From Planomicrobium okeanokoites (GTDB lineage: Bacteria > Bacillota > Bacilli > Bacillales_A > Planococcaceae), in the NCBI RefSeq assembly GCF_003428875.1, contig NZ_QQRS01000004.1:124001-188000 (forward strand): a stretch of DNA of 64,000 nt, given 5' to 3'. This document shows, one piece after another, positions 33,297-40,977 of the stretch. Below the pieces are notes generated by a model. It did not search any database. It was not told the origin of the DNA and was given only the letters and a program-made list of their open reading frames with translations. A program made the position numbers and the translations under genes. Position 1 is the stretch's first letter. The number at the start of each line of letters is the position of its first letter.

Positions 33297-34148
33297 TTAA
33301 ACTGCCATTCTGATTTTATTGCCGGATGGATCGCGCGTTTCCCAGTAATCCGCTGCTTCTGTCACTTCTGCGCCAAGTGCGCGGAGGCGTTCAGCGGTTT
33401 GGCTTCGCTTCGTTTCATCAGCGAAAACCAGTGTGTAGAAATCCAGGCCGGCTGCTTGTTCCGGAAGAGCCGGTATGCCGGTGCCATTCCAGACATTGAG
33501 GCCGATATGGTGATGGTATTTTTGGTCGGACAGGAATAACGCTTGGCCGCCCATCGAGGTCACCACTTCAAAACCGAGACCGTCCGTATAGAACTCTTTC
33601 GCTTCGTTAAGGTTTGAAACATGCAGATGGACGTGCCCCATCAAAGTGCCCGATGGCATACCGCTCCAACTTTCATTGGATAAGGCAGCTTCCTGCACCA
33701 CACCTTCAGCATCAATCGGATCGACCGCCATCGCCACTTGACCATTGCTCCAATTCCATTCTTCCGGATCACGGTCACGGTAGATTTCGATGCCGTTGCC
33801 TTCAGGATCCGATAAGTATAGCGCTTCACTCACCAGGTGATCGGATGAACCAAGACGAATACCTTGCTGGTGGAGATGCAATAGAATTTTGCCCAGTTCT
33901 TTGCGGCTTGGCAATAAAATCGCGAAATGATACAAGCCGGCGTATCGATCCCGTTTCGGCTCTACCCCATCACGGGCTGTCAATCTGATCAGGCTCTTCC
34001 CATCTGTACCCAGTTGCACCTCGTTGTCCTGTTCGGAAATCACCTGGAAACCGATAATGTCCTGGTAAAACTTCTTCATTCCGGCAAGGTCGAGCACCTT
34101 TAATCCTACTTCGTCTGTGTAAGTCACAGGCTTTTGATGAAAATTCAT
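33297..34148 (-). CDS. catE: CatE-like catechol-2,3-dioxygenase / VOC family protein
   Basis: 283 residues, two VOC modules (about 10-130 and 165-283). GLKVLDLAGMKKFYQDIIGFQ and GHVHLHVSNLNEAKEFYTDGLGF start the modules; metal ligands are consistent with H in GHVHLH, H in YHHHIGLN and E of the first module. The family cleaves catechols or detoxifies quinones. It faces a CatR/YodB-type thiol regulator across a 135-bp intergenic region with a GTTAC dyad, which mirrors the catechol-inducible catDE system of Bacillus subtilis although catD is absent here. Confidence 0.82.
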   Translation of the reverse strand: MNFHQKPVTYTDEVGLKVLDLAGMKKFYQDIIGFQVISEQDNEVQLGTDGKSLIRLTARDGVEPKRDRYAGLYHFAILLPSRKELGKILLHLHQQGIRLGSSDHLVSEALYLSDPEGNGIEIYRDRDPEEWNWSNGQVAMAVDPIDAEGVVQEAALSNESWSGMPSGTLMGHVHLHVSNLNEAKEFYTDGLGFEVVTSMGGQALFLSDQKYHHHIGLNVWNGTGIPALPEQAAGLDFYTLVFADETKRSQTAERLRALGAEVTEAADYWETRDPSGNKIRMAV

Positions 34149-34173
34149 ATCTTATTCCTCTTTTCATATATTA

Positions 34174-34188
34174 GTTACTTTATGTAAC
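34174..34188. promoter_or_regulatory. GTTAC-N5-GTAAC dyad, candidate CatR-type operator
   Basis: GTTACTTTATGTAAC between the divergent catE and HxlR genes; a degenerate second copy AGTTACTATAAAGTG lies at 34201-34215. Spacing and TTAC/GTAA arms resemble YodB/CatR binding sites. Confidence 0.6.
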
Positions 34189-34283
34189 CTATTGTATTTT
34201 AGTTACTATAAAGTGTCAAGTAAGTTAATTCTTTTATATTAGAACTAAGCTGTGCTATTATATGAAGAAAGGAGTGAGCACTC

Positions 34284-34622
34284 ATGGACACATCCGTTAT
34301 ATGTCCTCGTTTCGAATCTGCTATTTCCATCCTCAGCCAGCGTTGGACAGGGTTGATCATCTATCAGCTTTTATCAGGTCCGAAGCGCTTCAGCAAGTTG
34401 ACCGAAGTGATCGGTATCAGCGGACGCCTGCTTTCTGAACGTCTGAAAAACCTCGAAGCACAGGGATTGGTATCACGCACTGTCTATCCTGAAACGCCAG
34501 TCCGCATCGAATATGAACTGACCGAAAAAGGAAAGTCATTGAAACCGGTGATGGATGAAATCCAAAGCTGGTCCCAGGAATGGATCGAAGCGCCACCTGA
34601 AACTACTGCAGAGACAAAATAA
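34284..34622 (+). CDS. HxlR family regulator, CatR/YodB-like thiol sensor
   Basis: 112 residues, DUF24/HxlR winged helix (SQRWTGLIIYQLLSGPKRFSKLTEVIG, LLSERLKNLEAQGLVSR, ETPVRIEYELTEKG). The N-terminus MDTSVICPRFES has Cys7, the conserved thiol that in YodB/CatR repressors senses quinones and diamide. It should repress the divergent catE gene and itself. GAAAGGAGTGAGCACTC precedes ATG, with a TATTAT -10 at 34256-34261. Confidence 0.88.
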   Translation: MDTSVICPRFESAISILSQRWTGLIIYQLLSGPKRFSKLTEVIGISGRLLSERLKNLEAQGLVSRTVYPETPVRIEYELTEKGKSLKPVMDEIQSWSQEWIEAPPETTAETK

Positions 34623-34658
34623 AGCGGCACATCTGAAATTCAGATGGCCGCTTTTTTT
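34618..34658. terminator. Bidirectional terminator
   Basis: AAAGCGGCACATCTGAA / TTCAGATGGCCGCTTT between two convergent genes, with T-rich tails on both strands. Confidence 0.8.
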
Positions 34659-35451
34659 ATTCCCCTTGTTTCTCCATTATATAATGCAGTCCTGAATAAG
34701 CTGAACTGAATGTCGGGATATTGCTTTCCAATTGGACAATCGACATTGCCAGTTGCGGGTTGATGCCAACCAATATGCAGGAGGTACCTATCAAACTGAG
34801 ACTATCCGCCATCATTTGGATCTGGTACCGCACCTGGTTCTCAAATTCCGTTATACCGCTTAAATCAAGAAGGACATATTCAATGCCTTTTTCGGCGCAT
34901 TCAGTCAGGACCGAAGCAGTCAATTGGTTGGAACGCGCTTTATCGAATTCACCGATCAACGGAAGCGCGAGCGTCTTGTCCCAGATATGAAGCATGGGAA
35001 TAGATAATTCTTTGAGCAGTTTCTCCGTCCGTTCCTTCTCTTCCGCTTGGGTCGTGACATCCATCAGCATAATGATATAGCCATCAATACTGCCTTCTTC
35101 TTCCTTAATCGGCGTGATGACAATATCCGTGACAAATTCATTTCGGATGTTGATTCTTGCGCGGTGGACGTCTTTTAATCCGTCCATCACTTTTCTTTGG
35201 TGATCAGGCATTCTATGGAATAAATCCATATTCATCCCGATCATTTCTTCACAGCCCGATATGCCGAATAAAGGCGCAACTTCATTCAACAGACGGCAAG
35301 CTTCCGAATTCATCCACTTGATATTATAGGAAGTATCCGCAATCATGATCGTTTCCCCGATATGGTCTAGTGCACTGAGTAAAGATATATTAGTCGGTAT
35401 TGTACCAATTGCAGCCATAACTCCATTTGCTCCTTCGAAAGTCAAATTCAT
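34657..35451 (-). CDS. PAS-STAS protein (stressosome-type, non-LOV)
   Basis: 264 residues. A PAS domain (about 15-135: ALDHIGETIMIADTSYNIKWMN, ITPIKEEEGSIDGYIIMLMDVT) is joined by a short coiled coil to a STAS domain (LPLIGEFDKARSNQL, YVLLDLSGI). The arrangement recalls YtvA, but the LOV flavin motif GRNCRFLQ is absent (the region reads GISGCEEMIG), so it is not a blue-light sensor of that type. Both threonines phosphorylated in RsbR are replaced (FDKAR; DLSGI). ATG 35451 has GGGGGAAG close by; 35463 is an alternative. Confidence 0.8.
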   Translation of the reverse strand: MNLTFEGANGVMAAIGTIPTNISLLSALDHIGETIMIADTSYNIKWMNSEACRLLNEVAPLFGISGCEEMIGMNMDLFHRMPDHQRKVMDGLKDVHRARINIRNEFVTDIVITPIKEEEGSIDGYIIMLMDVTTQAEEKERTEKLLKELSIPMLHIWDKTLALPLIGEFDKARSNQLTASVLTECAEKGIEYVLLDLSGITEFENQVRYQIQMMADSLSLIGTSCILVGINPQLAMSIVQLESNIPTFSSAYSGLHYIMEKQGE

Positions 35452-35505
35452 AACTTCCCCCATTATGCCATAACTGCGAGTCTTACAAGCTTAACGGAAA
35501 AAATA

Positions 35506-37140
35506 TTATTTGACCGACATCAATCCACGCTTGGTTCTCGCCGCAGAATAACCGCCTTCGAAACGCTCAATCTGTTGGTCATGGAGCCAATAGGTCACCG
35601 GAAACAATTTATCCAGGAAGTAGCGGTCATGCGAGACCGCAATAATCGTCCCAGGAAAGTCCGCCAATGCCTCTTCCATAACTTCTTTTGCTTCCAGATC
35701 CAAATGGTTGGTCGGCTCATCCAGTACCAGCAAGTTATGGTTCATGTGCATCAATTGCGCCAGGCGCAGCCTCATTCGTTCTCCGCCGCTCAATTGCCGG
35801 ACCGGTTGAAAGACCATATTGCCAAAGAACAGGAATTTCGCCAATAAATGCCGGGCTTCAAATTCGGAAACCGGCACTGCATCCCTGAATTCGTCTATGA
35901 TGCTCCGGTCGTTGTCCATTTCAAGCGTATGCTGTGATAAATGGCCGACAGATAAGCTGCTGCCGGTTCTGATTGTACCGGCATCTATCTCTTCTTTGCC
36001 AAGTATAAGATTGAGCAAGGTCGTTTTGCCTGTTCCGTTGGAGCCGACAATTGCCACACGTTCGCCGAATCGGATATGGAGTGAAGCATCGTGGAAAAGG
36101 ATGCGGTCACCATAACCTTTCCAAACGTCTTCCATCAAAACCACATCCCGGCCGCTTCGCTCGCCGGATTGAAAATCGAGGGCCATCTGTTTTCTTGAAA
36201 GAACCGGCCGGTCGAGCACTTCAATACGCGCCAATGCCTTCTCCATGCTTTTCGCTCTTCTGTGCATGCCCGCATTCGGCGGATTGGCCCGGTTCGCCCA
36301 TTCTTTCAGCCGCTTGATCGTTTCCTTCATTTTCTGGATCTTCTTCTGCTGATCCTGGAACTGTTGAAATTCGATCAACAACCGAGCTTCCCGCTCTTTC
36401 ACGTAAGCGGAATAATTTCCCGTGTATTGGATCAGGTCCCCCTGATCCAATTCCCATATATGCGTAACGGTCTCATCAAGAAAATAACGGTCATGCGAGA
36501 CAAGGACGACAGTCCCTTTATAATGGCTGATGAACGAGCCGAGCCACTCTATCGCTTCCAGATCAAGGTGATTTGTCGGTTCGTCCAGCAGCAACAGATC
36601 CGGTTCCTGCAGCAATAATTTTGCGAGTCCCACTTTGGTGCGCTCTCCGCCGCTCAGATGGTCCCAGCTTTCGTTTTTCAAGTGGCTGACTTTTAATCCG
36701 TTCAATACCTGGTCAATCCTGACATCGATTTCATAACCGCCGCGCCGGATAAACTCATCCTGAACACTGCCGTAACGGGACAGCAATTTCTCAAGTTCTG
36801 CCGGTGCTGCCGATTCCATCCGCTTCTCCATCCCAATCAACTGTTCTTGTGTTTCTTTGAGATCGGAAAAGACAGCGGTCAATAATTCATGGACTGAGAT
36901 ATCTCCTTGTTCATCCGGTGTTTGCTTCAATAAACCGGCGACACTCCCCTTTTTCCAGGTCACTGTGCCTTCTTCCGGTTCCAGGTCGCCGGCCAGAATG
37001 TTCAACAAGGTGGTTTTTCCTTCCCCATTGCGGCCGACAAGGCCGATTCGTTTGCCTTCCGCAACTTCTCCTTTTATATGGTTAAATAATTTATGTGTAG
37101 CAAAATGGCATTGTAAATGTTGAAATTGGCTGATTATCAT
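35506..37140 (-). CDS. ABC-F family ATPase, probable antibiotic-resistance ribosome protection protein (VmlR-like)
   Basis: 544 residues, no membrane domain. Two ABC modules: first Walker A GRNGEGKTT, signature LSGGERTKV, Walker B LLLLDEPTNHLD; second GSNGTGKTT, LSGGERMRL and LLVLDEPTNHLD. The linker between them (about 240-315, EFQQFQDQQKKIQKMKETIK ... RRAKSMEKALARIE) is the two-helix P-site tRNA interaction motif that reaches the peptidyl-transferase centre. Length and the attenuator upstream point to the VmlR/Msr/Vga class, which dislodges ribosome-targeting drugs, rather than housekeeping EttA/Uup types. ATG 37140 has AAAGGAAGAG upstream; the frame is open far into the leader but that part is regulatory. 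Confidence 0.85.
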   Translation of the reverse strand: MIISQFQHLQCHFATHKLFNHIKGEVAEGKRIGLVGRNGEGKTTLLNILAGDLEPEEGTVTWKKGSVAGLLKQTPDEQGDISVHELLTAVFSDLKETQEQLIGMEKRMESAAPAELEKLLSRYGSVQDEFIRRGGYEIDVRIDQVLNGLKVSHLKNESWDHLSGGERTKVGLAKLLLQEPDLLLLDEPTNHLDLEAIEWLGSFISHYKGTVVLVSHDRYFLDETVTHIWELDQGDLIQYTGNYSAYVKEREARLLIEFQQFQDQQKKIQKMKETIKRLKEWANRANPPNAGMHRRAKSMEKALARIEVLDRPVLSRKQMALDFQSGERSGRDVVLMEDVWKGYGDRILFHDASLHIRFGERVAIVGSNGTGKTTLLNLILGKEEIDAGTIRTGSSLSVGHLSQHTLEMDNDRSIIDEFRDAVPVSEFEARHLLAKFLFFGNMVFQPVRQLSGGERMRLRLAQLMHMNHNLLVLDEPTNHLDLEAKEVMEEALADFPGTIIAVSHDRYFLDKLFPVTYWLHDQQIERFEGGYSAARTKRGLMSVK

Positions 37141-37163
37141 AGTTCTCTTCCTTTCATCTATGG

Positions 37164-37242
37164 AAGAGACGCCGGCCAAAACAAAAAAGGCATGTAAAGA
37201 CGCATGCCTTTTGGTCTTTCCGTTTGCAGGCAGATGTCTCTT
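37164..37242 (-). promoter_or_regulatory. Attenuator region: competing hairpins before the ABC-F gene
   Basis: RNA order: AAGAGAC (37242-37236, overlapping the leader stop), AAAGAC (37219-37214), terminator left arm, GTCTTT (37201-37196), terminator right arm, GTCTCTT (37170-37164). AAAGAC/GTCTTT can form an anti-terminator enclosing the left arm; AAGAGAC/GTCTCTT is a long-range closing pair that a ribosome on the leader stop would block. Confidence 0.7.
37180..37212 (-). terminator. Leader terminator of the ABC-F gene
   Basis: AAAAGGCATG / CATGCCTTTT followed by TTGTTTT on the minus strand, placed between the leader ORF and the ABC-F start codon. Confidence 0.85.
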
Positions 37243-37381
37243 ACTGGTAAATTTCACATGATTCGATTTGCTGAAAAAGGACAGACTCCCCCCTTGCATC
37301 GATTCCAGTGAAAGTGACGCCATGCAGAATGTAGAGATATTCCTGACATTCCGTCATGCGCTTACCAGTTTGATTCATCAT
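37241..37381 (-). CDS. Leader peptide of the ABC-F gene, 46 residues
   Basis: ATG 37381 (or ATG 37378) to TAA 37241. GAAGGAGGTGGGT stands right before ATG, one of the strongest ribosome sites in the window. The product starts MMNQTGKRMTECQEYLYIL and ends QQIESCEIYQ; it has no signal or transmembrane part. Its stop codon abuts the first arm of the attenuator, so a stalled ribosome would change the RNA fold and allow read-through into the resistance gene, as described for vmlR, msrD and vga leaders. The role is regulatory; the peptide itself is probably dispensable. Confidence 0.75.
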   Translation of the reverse strand: MMNQTGKRMTECQEYLYILHGVTFTGIDARGESVLFQQIESCEIYQ

Positions 37382-37407
37382 ACCCACCTCCTTCGTTCAT
37401 TTGTTCC

Positions 37408-37436
37408 ATTTTAATCGATACCGGTCTAACCGTCAA
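37408..37436 (-). promoter_or_regulatory. Promoter of the leader-ABC-F unit
   Basis: Minus strand TTGACG, 17 bases, TAAAAT, close to consensus. Transcription would start about 20 bases before the leader ATG and give a 260-base 5' region before the ABC-F gene. Confidence 0.85.
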
Positions 37437-37490
37437 TACGAAATCAGAATATTCCATATGGATCGATTTCAAGTAAAATAACCGGCAGAA

Positions 37491-38444
37491 TCATTCCCGC
37501 TGGCTATTTTTGATCGAGCTTTCCTTTTTTATGGACTGCAGGATATCTCCCGTCCATCCTTTGCTTTTCAGGTAATAATAGAGAATAGCCGTTGAAACTA
37601 TGATGATGATCAGCGATATCAAATAACCGAATGTCCAAGTCAATTCGGGCATATGCTCGAAATTCATGCCCCATAATGCACCAAAAGCCATCACTGGAGT
37701 AAATAATGTCGTCAGTACTGTCAGCGTCTTCATAATTTCATTGCCTCGGTAATTGGCAACGACATTTTCCATGTCCACCATATTATTCACTTCATCTTCA
37801 TACGCGTCGATCAGCATGCTGATCCGGTCAATCCGCGCAGCGGTACGGTAATATTCAGGACCATCCGTTACATTTCTGCCGAAGGTTTCGGGCATAACCA
37901 GCTTCATTTCGACAAATCCCAAAATGATATTTTTCCACAGCAGAATTTCGTGGCGGATATTCTCAATTTCTGCAAGCGTCTGTTTATTGTTCTGCTCCCT
38001 GATTTTCCACAGCAGATTGCGCAGCCTTTCTTCAAAACCATCGATTTTATGCAGTAAAGATCCTGTCATTGCCCCGAGTAAAATCATCAATAACTCTAAA
38101 GGCGTCTCTGCCTCGTCCATTTGCTGAAGAATTTTTTTCTTGTCCATATCTTCGTCTTCATCGTAATCGAGTTTATTTGTCAGCAGGATATCCGTCGATA
38201 AAAAGAAATGCAATGTCCTCAGGTCGTTTTTATCATCGGGGTTCTGTCTGTAAATCAACGATCCCCAGATCGCTTCTTTCCCCCGTTTTGCTGTATCCGC
38301 GTGGAGTATATTGACGGTCATCTCCTTCGATTCGTTGAGCCAGGAATGGCTGAGGATATTTTCCGGCAATAAATCCATAAATCCTCTTTCTTCTTCTGAT
38401 TCTTCTTCTTGCCAAACCGCATGTTTGAATGTATATTTTGGCAC
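37491..38444 (-). CDS. CorA family divalent cation transporter
   Basis: 317 residues. A large cytoplasmic domain ends in a long stalk helix (DRISMLIDAYEDEVNNMVDMENVVANYRGNEIMKTLTVLTTLF) followed by two transmembrane helices at the C-terminus with the pore signature GMN (WGMNFEHMPEL). The homopentamer carries Mg2+ or Co2+/Ni2+ across the membrane. GTG start with AGAGGAGGTCC upstream. Monocistronic; no Mg2+ riboswitch is visible upstream. Confidence 0.9.
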   Translation of the reverse strand: MPKYTFKHAVWQEEESEEERGFMDLLPENILSHSWLNESKEMTVNILHADTAKRGKEAIWGSLIYRQNPDDKNDLRTLHFFLSTDILLTNKLDYDEDEDMDKKKILQQMDEAETPLELLMILLGAMTGSLLHKIDGFEERLRNLLWKIREQNNKQTLAEIENIRHEILLWKNIILGFVEMKLVMPETFGRNVTDGPEYYRTAARIDRISMLIDAYEDEVNNMVDMENVVANYRGNEIMKTLTVLTTLFTPVMAFGALWGMNFEHMPELTWTFGYLISLIIIIVSTAILYYYLKSKGWTGDILQSIKKESSIKNSQRE

Positions 38445-38482
38445 AGCCGGACCTCCTCTGTTAACGGCAATATATAATAGTT

Positions 38483-38513
38483 AAAAAAAGCAAGCCCGCG
38501 AAGACTTGCTTTT
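38483..38513 (-). terminator. Terminator after the 51-residue protein gene
   Basis: AAGCAAG / CTTGCTT followed by TTTTTT on the minus strand. Confidence 0.75.
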
Positions 38514-38524
38514 AAAAGTAATTA

Positions 38525-38680
38525 TTAATTTTGGTCTCTGTATTTTTCATTGGAGTTTTCTTCATACTCCAATTCACGATCCGGCATCGGATCCATTTCT
38601 TTATCTTTTGGCGCATTTCGACGGGGCTCGACTTCAGGAATCAATTCTTCACCTTCGTGATTTTCTTTATCCTTCTTCAT
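38525..38680 (-). CDS. Small hydrophilic protein, 51 residues
   Basis: ATG 38680 to TAA 38525. AGAGGAGGGGAAGGC precedes ATG. The sequence is almost entirely charged (starts MKKDKENHEGEELIPEV, contains RRNAPKDKEMDPMPDRE, ends EKYRDQN), without hydrophobic core, so it is probably disordered, like small stress proteins of Bacillales. A terminator follows directly, giving a self-contained gene. No family recognised. Confidence 0.65.
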   Translation of the reverse strand: MKKDKENHEGEELIPEVEPRRNAPKDKEMDPMPDRELEYEENSNEKYRDQN

Positions 38681-38744
38681 GCCTTCCCCTCCTCTAATAA
38701 TGTGTCACTTTAATAAAATACCCGCTTATTTGATTTCTAATCCT

Positions 38745-39914
38745 TTACTTAACAGAGACGAAACCGGTGCGTTCCACCAATTCCTGTCCTTCTTCCGAAA
38801 CAATCCACTCGATAAAAGCTTCAATATTCGGGTTGTCGGACCCTGCCGTAACGGCATAGAACTCTGAAGCCATCGGATATTCATCGGAACGAATCGTTTC
38901 AATGGTCGGCTCTACACCGTCAATCGCCAACAATTTGATTTTATCGTTCTGCACCATATCCACTGCGAAGAACCTGAATGTATAACCAATGGCATTCTTA
39001 TAGTTCCTGTAGCTTGCCACTTCACTGATGATGCCGCCCATACCCGAAGCCATTTCTTCTATTTCCGGCTTCTGGACAGGAGTATCACTCATGAATTTCA
39101 GGAAAGTGGTCTGGCTGCCGCTGTCGACCGGCCGTTGAAAAGCACGGATTTCATCATTCTTCCCGCCAAGCTCTGACCAATTTGTCATTTCCCCTGAGTA
39201 GATCCTCTTAATTTCTTCGCTCTTCAAACCGTCAACCGGATTTCTCGAATTGACGAAAAAGACAAAAGCTTCCCGGCCGATCGGTGTCATTTTCAGTTCA
39301 ACCCCCAAGTTCTCGGCTTTTTTTAATTGGCCACTGGACGGGCCGGCAACGAAAATGATATCTGCCTTGCCTTCGATGAGTCGGTCATACGCTTCAGGAG
39401 TAGTCGTGGAAACTACTTTGCTGAAAGCGGGATCATAAGGCGGATATTGTCCTCTTGGATAGACTGCTTCAGTAAATGCAGCATACAGCGGATAAAGCGC
39501 TGTAGCACCGTCAAGCTTCGGCAAGTCGTTTTCTATTTTAAAACTGGATGGTGAATCCGGCTGCGCCAATTTTTCGCTGTCTGTAAAAGGCTCATATTCA
39601 TAAAGATCCACTTCCCCGTCGACCTTCGCAAAACTTTCCTTATAATAATGGGGAACAGAAAATGCAGCTCCAATCAATAGACAAAAAGCGATAATTCCTG
39701 TTGCAATTCTCTTTCCATTCGGCTTTTTATACAAATCTATATCTACAAACAGATACAGCAGCCACAATGAAATTACGACAGCAATCACAAGGCCGATAAA
39801 CTGGAAGTCGCCATTCAGTGCTACGATCAGCAACACCAGGAGTCCCATCGCCCCGATCAAAGCACCAATAAACAACGCCATCATTATGCGTCCGAACATC
39901 TCCAAAATTTCCAT
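38745..39914 (-). CDS. PstS-like phosphate-binding domain protein with three N-terminal membrane helices
   Basis: 389 residues. Three hydrophobic segments (about 8-34, 37-57, 68-86) put the rest outside the cell. From about 130 a PstS-type periplasmic binding fold follows (LDGATALYPLYAAFTEAVYP, DIIFVAGPSSGQLKKAE, FFVNSRNPVDGL, IYSGEMTNWSELGG, RPVDSGSQTTFLKFM). Phosphate-binding proteins of this class normally are lipoproteins; here the domain is tethered and no pstCAB genes are near, so a sensor or storage role is as likely as transport. A start within the next few codons (ATG at 39896) is possible. It follows NUDIX and GrpB genes. Confidence 0.82.
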   Translation of the reverse strand: MEILEMFGRIMMALFIGALIGAMGLLVLLIVALNGDFQFIGLVIAVVISLWLLYLFVDIDLYKKPNGKRIATGIIAFCLLIGAAFSVPHYYKESFAKVDGEVDLYEYEPFTDSEKLAQPDSPSSFKIENDLPKLDGATALYPLYAAFTEAVYPRGQYPPYDPAFSKVVSTTTPEAYDRLIEGKADIIFVAGPSSGQLKKAENLGVELKMTPIGREAFVFFVNSRNPVDGLKSEEIKRIYSGEMTNWSELGGKNDEIRAFQRPVDSGSQTTFLKFMSDTPVQKPEIEEMASGMGGIISEVASYRNYKNAIGYTFRFFAVDMVQNDKIKLLAIDGVEPTIETIRSDEYPMASEFYAVTAGSDNPNIEAFIEWIVSEEGQELVERTGFVSVK

Positions 39915-39930
39915 CCCCCATATTCCATCT

Positions 39931-40344
39931 CTAATTTTCGATTACAGATTTGATCAGTGCCGCTTCGTCAGGATCTGCGAGGTTCAATGATTCCAGCTCT
40001 TCAATCGGCTGCCACACAATATCCTGAATCCAAGGATCTTCTTCTGGCATAATGATTTCGCCCCTGAGAACCTCCACCAGAAAATAATGCAACTCTACAG
40101 ATACATCAGCGTTGTCAAAACTGTCATTTTTCACTCCCGCGCTTTTAAGCACTCGTACCTCCAGCCCAGTCACTTCAAAGAATTCACGAACACAGCTTTC
40201 TTCCAGTGTTTCGTTTCCTTCCGGCGGTCCTGAAGGCAACCCCCATTTCTTTTCCTCTTCCGGCGGCCCTTGCAAAACCATCAAAACTTCCTGCTGCCTA
40301 TTGAAACAAATTCCGGCAGCACCTTTCCAATTCGACATCTCCAT
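39931..40344 (-). CDS. NUDIX hydrolase
   Basis: 137 residues. The Nudix box is GPPEGNETLEESCVREFFEV followed by TGL; compared with GX5EX7REUXEEXGU the second of the paired metal-binding glutamates is Val, so activity may be reduced or the metal site shifted. Otherwise a normal nucleoside-diphosphate-X pyrophosphohydrolase fold. ATG 40344 overlaps the TGA of the GrpB gene and uses AGAGGTG. Second gene of the three-gene unit. Confidence 0.85.
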   Translation of the reverse strand: MEMSNWKGAAGICFNRQQEVLMVLQGPPEEEKKWGLPSGPPEGNETLEESCVREFFEVTGLEVRVLKSAGVKNDSFDNADVSVELHYFLVEVLRGEIIMPEEDPWIQDIVWQPIEELESLNLADPDEAALIKSVIEN

Positions 40345-40850
40345 CACGTTTCACCTCTGGCGTTTTTTTCGATGCGGGCAACCAATCTTTCTTTGCCTGC
40401 AATGTATTGTTCGATATCATATGGGAAATCATGTGCCAGTTTCTTTTTCAAGATACCATATTCTTCCGCCTCTTGGGGATTTTCCCTTAAATAATTCCTG
40501 AATGCTAAATGCCTGTCTATTTCAGGATTCCCTGCGGCATAAATATGGACGTGATGGATGCGTTCATCGCCGCCCCGCTGGAAATATCTGCGGCCAGGCA
40601 ATCCGTTCTCTCCTTTTGATTCATAGCCCCGCTTTTCCATTTCACTTATCAATCCGTCAACAACTTCTATTTCACGTACCACCGGCATCAAGTCAATCAC
40701 CGGTTTAGCCGCCATTCCTTCTATTGAAGTGCTGCCAATATGATGAATTTCAATGCATTCCGCTCCGAATAATTCTCTCAGCTCTTTTGCCGCAAGCTGA
40801 AACTGCTGTCTCCATTCGGGCTGGTAATCTGTTACCGTCACTTTTCTCAT
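40344..40850 (-). CDS. GrpB family (UPF0157) nucleotidyltransferase-like protein
   Basis: 168 residues. The GrpB core is clear: DYQPEWRQQFQLAAKELREL, IEIHHIGSTSIEGMAAKPVIDLMPVV (GSTS...KPxID nucleotidyltransferase motif) and HVHIYAAGNPEIDRHLAFRNYLR. The family belongs to the DNA polymerase beta-like nucleotidyltransferase fold; substrate unknown, sometimes fused to dephospho-CoA kinase. First gene of a unit with NUDIX and the PstS-like protein. Confidence 0.9.
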   Translation of the reverse strand: MRKVTVTDYQPEWRQQFQLAAKELRELFGAECIEIHHIGSTSIEGMAAKPVIDLMPVVREIEVVDGLISEMEKRGYESKGENGLPGRRYFQRGGDERIHHVHIYAAGNPEIDRHLAFRNYLRENPQEAEEYGILKKKLAHDFPYDIEQYIAGKERLVARIEKNARGET

Positions 40851-40931
40851 ATTTCATCTCTTTTCATTTTTTATAAGCGATTTGTTATTTCAATAGTATT
40901 GATTTATATCTAATTAATCTATATGCAAAAT

Positions 40932-40965
40932 GAAAAAGCTGCCGAAAGTTTCCGGCAGCTTTCAA
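40932..40965 (-). terminator. Terminator after the GNAT gene
   Basis: AAAGCTGCCGGAAA / TTTCGGCAGCTTT followed by TTCATTTT on the minus strand. Confidence 0.85.
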
Positions 40966-40977
40966 ATTTATACTGAT

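Noticed and set aside
37141..37323. 61-codon N-terminal extension of the ABC-F protein
   Set aside because: The region holds the leader ORF, anti-terminator and terminator; the family starts at the residue given by ATG 37140.
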